Assembly (NCBI GenBank): GCA_934667465.1
Contig: CAKUMG010000357.1
Location: 1-6,381, forward strand
Source of the DNA: an uncultured Actinoplanes sp.
GTDB lineage: Bacteria > Actinomycetota > Actinomycetes > Mycobacteriales > Micromonosporaceae
Length of the DNA stretch: 6,381 nt
Reading direction: 5' to 3'
The notes below the pieces were generated by a model. It had not been told where the DNA came from, made no database searches, and was given only the letters and a program-made list of their open reading frames with translations. The translations under genes were made by a program, and so were the position numbers. Positions 1 to 4,399 of this stretch are shown here, one piece after another. Positions within the stretch are counted from its first letter, which is position 1; each line of letters begins with the position of its first letter.

Positions 1-1
1 G

Positions 2-2521
2 GTGGGCGGTGCCCCCGTGGGCGGCCGTGCCTCGGTCGGCGCGGCGCCGGTCGGCGGTGGCGGGCGTGCCTCCGTGGCGCGTGCGGCCGTGCGCCCGGTC
101 TCCCCGGCTCCCGGCGGTGGTGCCGGCATGGACCCCGGCGACGGGGGCAAGCGGGGCGGCGCGGCCAAGATGCTCAACAAGGCGGCCAAGAAGCGCCGCC
201 GCACCAACATCCTCACCGCCGCCGCCGCGGTCCTGGTCATCATGCTCGGTGGCGGCGTGGTGGTCGGCACCTACTTCTTCGACGACGTGGCCCTGCCCGC
301 GCCGAAGACCGAGGACCAGTCGAACGTCATCCTGTTCTCGACCGGCGCGGAGTTCACCCGGGTCGGCGAGGCCAACCGCACGGTGGTGCCGCAGAAGGCG
401 ACGAACCTCGTCGTGCAGCATGCCGTCGCGGCCGCCGAGGACAAGAACTTCTACAAGCACAGCGGCATCGACGCCAAGGGCATCGCCCGTGCCGCGTGGA
501 ACAACTTCACCAACGGCGACCAGCAGGGTGCCTCGACGATCACCCAGCAGTACGCCAGGCACGCGGCGGAGCTGAAGGAGATCAGCTACAACCGCAAGCT
601 GCGCGAGGCGGTCATCGCCCGCAAGCTCGAGTCGTCGTACTCCAAAGACCAGATCATGGGGTTCTACCTCAACTACATCTATCTGGGCGACGGGTACGAG
701 GGCATCGAGGCGGCCGCGAAGGGCTACTTCGGCAAGTCGGTGCTCACCCCCGCGGACAGCAAGAACGCGATCACGCCCTACGAGGCCGCGGTCCTGGCGT
801 CGATCATCAAGCAGCCGGAGCCGTCCGATACGCACCAGGGCTACAACCCGCGTATCAACAAGAAGGACGCCGAGGGCCGCTGGGAATACACCCTGCAGAA
901 CATGAAGGAGATGGGCTGGATCTCCGAGGAGGTCTACAACGCCCGCAAGTACCCGACGGTCAAGCCGAAGAGCGCCAGCGTCTGCAAGACCTGCAAAGAG
1001 GACTCGGCCGCCGGCATGATCGTCCGGCACGTCAAGGCCGAACTCGCCGACATGGGCATCTCCGAGTCGGAGTTCACCAAGGGCGGTCTGTCGATCACGA
1101 CGACGATCAACCCGCAGGTGCAGAAGGCCGCCGAGGCCGCCGGCTCGCGCAAGAGCAAGTCGTCCCCGATGGCGGACCTGCCGAAGTCGTACCAGGCCGC
1201 GGTCATCGGTATCGACCCGAAAACCGGCCGCGTGCTCGGCTACTACGGCGGTGACAACCCGCAGGGCACCGACTACGGCAGCTACCTGAACGGTGACGGC
1301 ACGGGCCTGAGCGGCGCCGGCCAGTCACCCGGCTCGACCTTCAAGATCTACACGCTGGCGGCCGGCCTCCGGGAGAACATCTCGTTCGACACCCGCTGGG
1401 ACGGCACCCTGGAGCGTACGACCGGCGGCAGGATCAGTAACGCCGGCGCCGACCCCGGCAACGTGTGTACCACCGGTGGTGGCATCGAACGATGTGACCT
1501 CGAGACGGCCACGGTGAAGTCGTACAACTTCCCGTTCTACTGGATCGCCAACAAGATCGGCGTCTCCAAGGTCGTCCAGGCGGTCAAGGACGCCGGCATC
1601 AAGCACCTGGTCAACAACGACGGCGACATCATCGACCTCGAGAAGACCGACGCCGACACCTGGGACAAGAACTTCTCCGAAGAGGTCGCGTTCGGCCAGT
1701 TCCGGGTGCTGCCGCTCGAGCACGCCCAGGGCGTCGCCACGATCGTCAACCAGGGCGAGCGGCACGAGACGCACTTCATCAAGACGGTGAAGAAGATCGA
1801 CGAGAACACGGGCAAGCTCGTCAACTACAAGAGCGAGAACCTCAAGGGCGAGCAGGTCTTCGACAAGGCCCAGATGTCCGACCTCTCGGGCGTCATGGAG
1901 AAGATCCCCGGAGCGGCGAACAACTCGCTCCGCAACGGCCGCGAGTCGATCGCCAAGTCCGGCACCTGGGAATACAAGGACCCGAGCGGCAAGGAGAGCA
2001 AGAGCGGCAGCGGTGACACCTGGTTCGTCGGTGGCATCCCGCAGCTCGCGGCGACCGTCTGGGTCGGCGGCGCCGGCGACCGGCTCGCGCTCAAGGAGGA
2101 CGGCGGAGGCGACATGTTCGGCTCCGGCACGCCCGCGCAGATCTGGGAAGACTTCATCAACGCCACGACCAAGGCGATGAAGTGGGACGTGGAGAAGTTC
2201 CCGGAGCGGCAGAAGACCGGCGACCCGAACAGCGAGTACGCCAACGGCAAGGAGGCCCCGCCGCCGCCCCCGCCGGCGCCGGAGGAGAACGAGACGACTC
2301 CGCCGAACAACGACCCCGCCTGCACCCTCTTCGGCCAGTGCGACAACAACCAGGGGAACCAGGGCAACCAGGGGAACCAGGGCAACAACGAGAACGGCAA
2401 CCAGGGCGACCAGGGCAACAACGGCGACCAGAACGACGACCAGGACGACGGGGACGACGGCAATCCCACTACCGGCTTCCCGTTCAACGGCGGCAACGTC
2501 CAGACGCCCGGCGGCGGCTGA
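2..2521 (+). CDS. ponA1: Class A (bifunctional) penicillin-binding protein, 5' end probably outside window
   Basis: Membrane-anchored peptidoglycan synthase that polymerises lipid II (GT51) and cross-links stem peptides (transpeptidase) on the outer face of the membrane. Using the GTG at base 2 as residue 1: Gly/Ala/Val-rich basic cytoplasmic region 1-69 (KKRRR at 63-67), membrane anchor about 70-93, GT51 domain about 110-275 with EDKNFYKHSG (catalytic Glu146), GASTITQQ (176-183), RKLREAVIARKLE (198-210) and FYLNYIYLG (221-229). The transpeptidase has STFK (nucleophile Ser445, Lys448), SYN (507-509) and KSGT (652-655, Ser in place of the commoner Thr of KTG). A Pro run (753-758) leads into a Gln-Gly-Asn/Asp tail. 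No PASTA domain is present. No ribosome site is visible and the frame is open to the edge, so the true start is probably upstream. The symbol follows the ponA1-Rv0051 gene order of mycobacteria. Family assignment is very secure; orthology is inferred. Confidence 0.96.
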   Translation: MGGAPVGGRASVGAAPVGGGGRASVARAAVRPVSPAPGGGAGMDPGDGGKRGGAAKMLNKAAKKRRRTNILTAAAAVLVIMLGGGVVVGTYFFDDVALPAPKTEDQSNVILFSTGAEFTRVGEANRTVVPQKATNLVVQHAVAAAEDKNFYKHSGIDAKGIARAAWNNFTNGDQQGASTITQQYARHAAELKEISYNRKLREAVIARKLESSYSKDQIMGFYLNYIYLGDGYEGIEAAAKGYFGKSVLTPADSKNAITPYEAAVLASIIKQPEPSDTHQGYNPRINKKDAEGRWEYTLQNMKEMGWISEEVYNARKYPTVKPKSASVCKTCKEDSAAGMIVRHVKAELADMGISESEFTKGGLSITTTINPQVQKAAEAAGSRKSKSSPMADLPKSYQAAVIGIDPKTGRVLGYYGGDNPQGTDYGSYLNGDGTGLSGAGQSPGSTFKIYTLAAGLRENISFDTRWDGTLERTTGGRISNAGADPGNVCTTGGGIERCDLETATVKSYNFPFYWIANKIGVSKVVQAVKDAGIKHLVNNDGDIIDLEKTDADTWDKNFSEEVAFGQFRVLPLEHAQGVATIVNQGERHETHFIKTVKKIDENTGKLVNYKSENLKGEQVFDKAQMSDLSGVMEKIPGAANNSLRNGRESIAKSGTWEYKDPSGKESKSGSGDTWFVGGIPQLAATVWVGGAGDRLALKEDGGGDMFGSGTPAQIWEDFINATTKAMKWDVEKFPERQKTGDPNSEYANGKEAPPPPPPAPEENETTPPNNDPACTLFGQCDNNQGNQGNQGNQGNNENGNQGDQGNNGDQNDDQDDGDDGNPTTGFPFNGGNVQTPGGG
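2351..2459 (+). repeat. Short in-frame repeats encoding the Gln-Gly-Asn/Asp tail of the PBP
   Basis: Nine-base units encode Gln-Gly-Asn. The first four alternate CAGGGGAAC and CAGGGCAAC, so bases 2351-2368 and 2369-2386 form two identical 18-bp copies. Further degenerate copies drift into Asn/Asp-rich codons up to 2459. The product is a hydrophilic, probably disordered extracytoplasmic tail just before the C-terminus. Such tails vary in length and are often Pro/Gly/Asn-rich in actinobacterial class A PBPs. The 18-bp identity points to slippage or unequal crossover. Confidence 0.85.
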
Positions 2522-2538
2522 CAGCCTGAGCTGACGAC

Positions 2539-2575
2539 GAGCGCCCGCATCCCGGTTCCCGGGGTGCGGGCGTTC
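2539..2575 (+). terminator. Hairpin terminator after the PBP gene
   Basis: An inverted repeat lies 17 bases after the PBP stop. Bases 2539-2554 pair with 2560-2575 around a 5-base loop (GTTCC), giving 16 pairs with two G-T wobbles and an almost entirely GC core. There is no long T-tract after it, which is usual for actinobacterial hairpin terminators. It implies that transcription of the PBP gene at least partly ends here and that the next gene may have its own promoter. Confidence 0.8.
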
Positions 2576-2580
2576 TCGGT

Positions 2581-2628
2581 CCGCCGGTCCCGGCTGCTTT
2601 CGTTCCACCGGTCTCGGCCGCCTCGGTT
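2581..2628. repeat. Imperfect 24-bp tandem duplication in the PBP/GT-C intergenic gap
   Basis: Bases 2581-2604 and 2605-2628 align at about 18 of 24 positions (both share the CCGGTC core and end in GTT). It follows the terminator and sits in the 190-base gap before the next gene. I see no confident -10/-35 pair in this gap, although a promoter for the downstream gene would be expected. Function is unknown; it may be a decayed duplication. Confidence 0.4.
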
Positions 2629-2711
2629 GCCCGGAGAAACAGACAGACGCGACGGCGGGTACGGAAGTGCTGAACGACCACGTCGCAGCTCGATGCGGCA
2701 TGATGCCTGTC

Positions 2712-4232
2712 ATGAGCGCGCCTTCGTCGTCGGAGACCGAGCGGACCGACCTGCCGACCAAGTCGGACGGTTTCGTCCGCGGGCTTGCGCAGGCGATCGG
2801 CGGGCCGGTCGGGGAGCACGCCGTGCCCCCGGAGTCCCGCAGGCGGTTCTGGACCGCACCGCGGATCATCATGGCGCTGCTGTGCATGACCCTGGCGTTC
2901 AGCTGGGTGCAGAAGTCGCCCTGCCAGGACGGCGACTGGCAGGAGAACGTCCAGTACACGCGCTTCTGCTACACCGACGTGCTGGCGCTCTACTACGCCG
3001 AGGGCATCAACGAGGGGAAGGTCCCCTACAAGGACCACCCCGTCGAATACCCGGTCCTCACCGGGTATTTCATGGGGGCGCTCGGGCTGCCCGTGCACGA
3101 CCTCGGCGAGCGCTACCCCGAGATCAACCAGGGCAAGTGGTTCTACAACGCCAACGCCCTGGTGCTCTCGATCCTGGCCGTCGCCTCCGCGGCCGTGATC
3201 CTGGCGCTGCGCCGGCGCCGCCCCTGGGACGCTGCCATCTTCGCGCTGTCGCCGATCCTGCTGGTCACCGCGACCGTCAACTGGGACTTCCTCGCGATCG
3301 CCCTGGCGATGTTCGGCCTGTACGCGTGGGCCAAGCGCCAGCCCGTGCTGGCGGGCGTCCTCCTCGGGCTGGGCGGCGCGGCGAAACTGTGGCCGTTGTT
3401 CATCCTGGGACCGCTGCTCGTGCTCGGGCTGCGGTCCGGCCGGATCCGGTCCTTCCTGTTCGCGCTCGGCGGCGCGGTCGTCGCCTGGGTGGCCGCGAAC
3501 CTTCCGGTCTTCCTCGCCTACCGCGAGAGCTGGAACCGCTTCTTCGACCTCAACGAGACGCGGCCGGTCGACTGGGGCACGCTCTGGTACATCGGGCGTT
3601 ACCTCGACTCGAAGTGGAACAGCGGCTCGCCCGGCGACCGCGGGATGTTCCAGTGGCTCAGCGACAACGTCCACACACTGAACTACGTCACCTACGGCCT
3701 CACGGTCCTCGCCTGTGCCGGGATCGGGTTGCTGTGCCTGCTGGCCCCGCGCCGGCCACGGCTGTCGCAGCTGGCGTTCCTGGTGGTGGCCGCGTTCCTG
3801 ATCTTCAGCAAGGTGTGGTCCCAGCAGTACGTGCTGTGGCTGCTGCCGCTGATCGTCCTCGCCCGGCCACGATGGGGGGCGGTCATCGCCTGGACCGTGG
3901 CGGAGATCGGGTACTTCGCGGCGTTCTATGCGGAGTTGCTGGGCGCCGGTGGGAAGCCGGTGATCCCGGAGGGCACATTCGTGTTCGCCTCGGCGCTGCG
4001 CCTGATCACGGTCGCGGTGCTGGTCGGGCTCGTGGTGCGGGAGATCTGGCGGCCGGAGCTGGACGTGGTCCGGCGGACGTACGCCGACGACCCCGACGGC
4101 GGGGAGATCGACGGGACACCCGATGTCGCGTGGGTGACGTGGTTGCGGCGGCGGTTGCGTCTCACCGGGGCCGCCGTGCCGCCGGCCGCGTCTTCCGGGG
4201 CGCCGCCGCCGGGTGACGTGGTGAAGGTCTGA
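2712..4232 (+). CDS. Polytopic GT-C glycosyltransferase, GT87/DUF2029 type (Rv0051-like)
   Basis: Integral membrane protein of 506 aa with about 12 hydrophobic segments, expected to transfer a sugar from a polyprenyl-phosphate donor on the outer face of the membrane. In this numbering: polar N-terminus 1-48, TM1 about 51-66, then an outer loop carrying Cys71, Cys86 and the TDV Asp89, the usual place of the GT-C catalytic Asp. This is followed by the GT87-like VPYKDHPVEYPVL (104-116), VNWD (189-192), GGAAKLWP (221-228) and SKVWSQQYVLWLLP (366-379). It ends in a basic, Pro-rich tail from 443. GTG 2667, ATG 2700 and ATG 2703 are in-frame alternatives. I chose ATG 2712 because MSAPSSS reads as a natural N-terminus and the residues before it look like translated leader; no start has a strong Shine-Dalgarno. 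M. tuberculosis PimE is a family relative. Position after the PBP matches Rv0051; donor and acceptor are unknown. Confidence 0.88.
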   Translation: MSAPSSSETERTDLPTKSDGFVRGLAQAIGGPVGEHAVPPESRRRFWTAPRIIMALLCMTLAFSWVQKSPCQDGDWQENVQYTRFCYTDVLALYYAEGINEGKVPYKDHPVEYPVLTGYFMGALGLPVHDLGERYPEINQGKWFYNANALVLSILAVASAAVILALRRRRPWDAAIFALSPILLVTATVNWDFLAIALAMFGLYAWAKRQPVLAGVLLGLGGAAKLWPLFILGPLLVLGLRSGRIRSFLFALGGAVVAWVAANLPVFLAYRESWNRFFDLNETRPVDWGTLWYIGRYLDSKWNSGSPGDRGMFQWLSDNVHTLNYVTYGLTVLACAGIGLLCLLAPRRPRLSQLAFLVVAAFLIFSKVWSQQYVLWLLPLIVLARPRWGAVIAWTVAEIGYFAAFYAELLGAGGKPVIPEGTFVFASALRLITVAVLVGLVVREIWRPELDVVRRTYADDPDGGEIDGTPDVAWVTWLRRRLRLTGAAVPPAASSGAPPPGDVVKV

Positions 4233-4233
4233 G

Positions 4234-4271
4234 ACGAGGAACGGCCCCGGGATTCCGGGGCCGTTCCTCGT
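4234..4271. terminator. Perfect 17-bp hairpin between convergent genes (bidirectional terminator)
   Basis: Bases 4234-4250 pair without mismatch with 4255-4271 around a GATT tetraloop, starting 2 bases after the stop of the GT-C gene. The stem is long and mostly GC. Because the next gene converges from the right, it can end transcription from both sides. T-runs are short, as is common in this phylum. Confidence 0.88.
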
Positions 4272-4292
4272 TGCGGGGCCGTTCTTCGCTGC
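4257..4292. repeat. Tandem 18-bp duplication of the terminator 3' arm
   Basis: Bases 4257-4274 and 4275-4292 match at 16 of 18 positions (GGGGCCGTTC followed by CTCG or TTCG). The second copy can also pair with the 5' arm of the hairpin, with one G-T wobble, so two mutually exclusive stems are possible. Likely a local slippage product. Confidence 0.65.
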
Positions 4293-4313
4293 GGACCGGC
4301 TCAACCCTGGGCG

Positions 4314-4382
4314 GCGTTGGCCGGCTCGGTCCGGGCGTTGTTGGCCGGCTCGGTCCGGGCGTTGTTGGCCGACTCGGCCGCC
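4314..4382. repeat. 24-bp tandem repeat just beyond the stop of the minus-strand gene
   Basis: Three units, at 4314-4334 (21 bases, lacking one TTG), 4335-4358 (24 bases) and 4359-4382 (24 bases, diverged at its end). Core is GTTGGCCGGCTCGG. Read on the minus strand in the frame of the upstream gene it encodes Ala-Asn-Asn-Ala-Arg-Thr-Glu-Pro repeats after the TGA at 4400-4402, with another TGA at 4301-4303. No other role is visible. Confidence 0.8.
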
Positions 4383-4399
4383 GGGGCATTGTGGCCCGC

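Noticed and set aside
2626..2711. Possible promoter (TTGCCC as a -35) before the GT-C gene.
   Set aside because: No TANNNT-like -10 at an acceptable spacing could be found, so a promoter call would be guesswork.
1325..2959. Minus-strand open frame of 544 codons opposite the PBP transpeptidase.
   Set aside because: Antisense to the catalytic Ser445, SYN and KSGT motifs; its Val/Arg/Leu/Asp-rich translation is the expected shadow of GC-rich codons.
4257..4382. Possible CRISPR-like or attachment-site repeats between the convergent genes.
   Set aside because: Units are directly tandem without spacers, and no integrase, tRNA or cas gene is present.
4162..4389. Small minus-strand frame with Ser-Arg-Pro-Thr-Thr-Pro-Gly repeats, 10 bases after the stop of the third gene.
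   Set aside because: Its codon third positions are less GC-rich than the alternative frame of the same repeat, and it runs through the terminator and into the end of the opposite gene.
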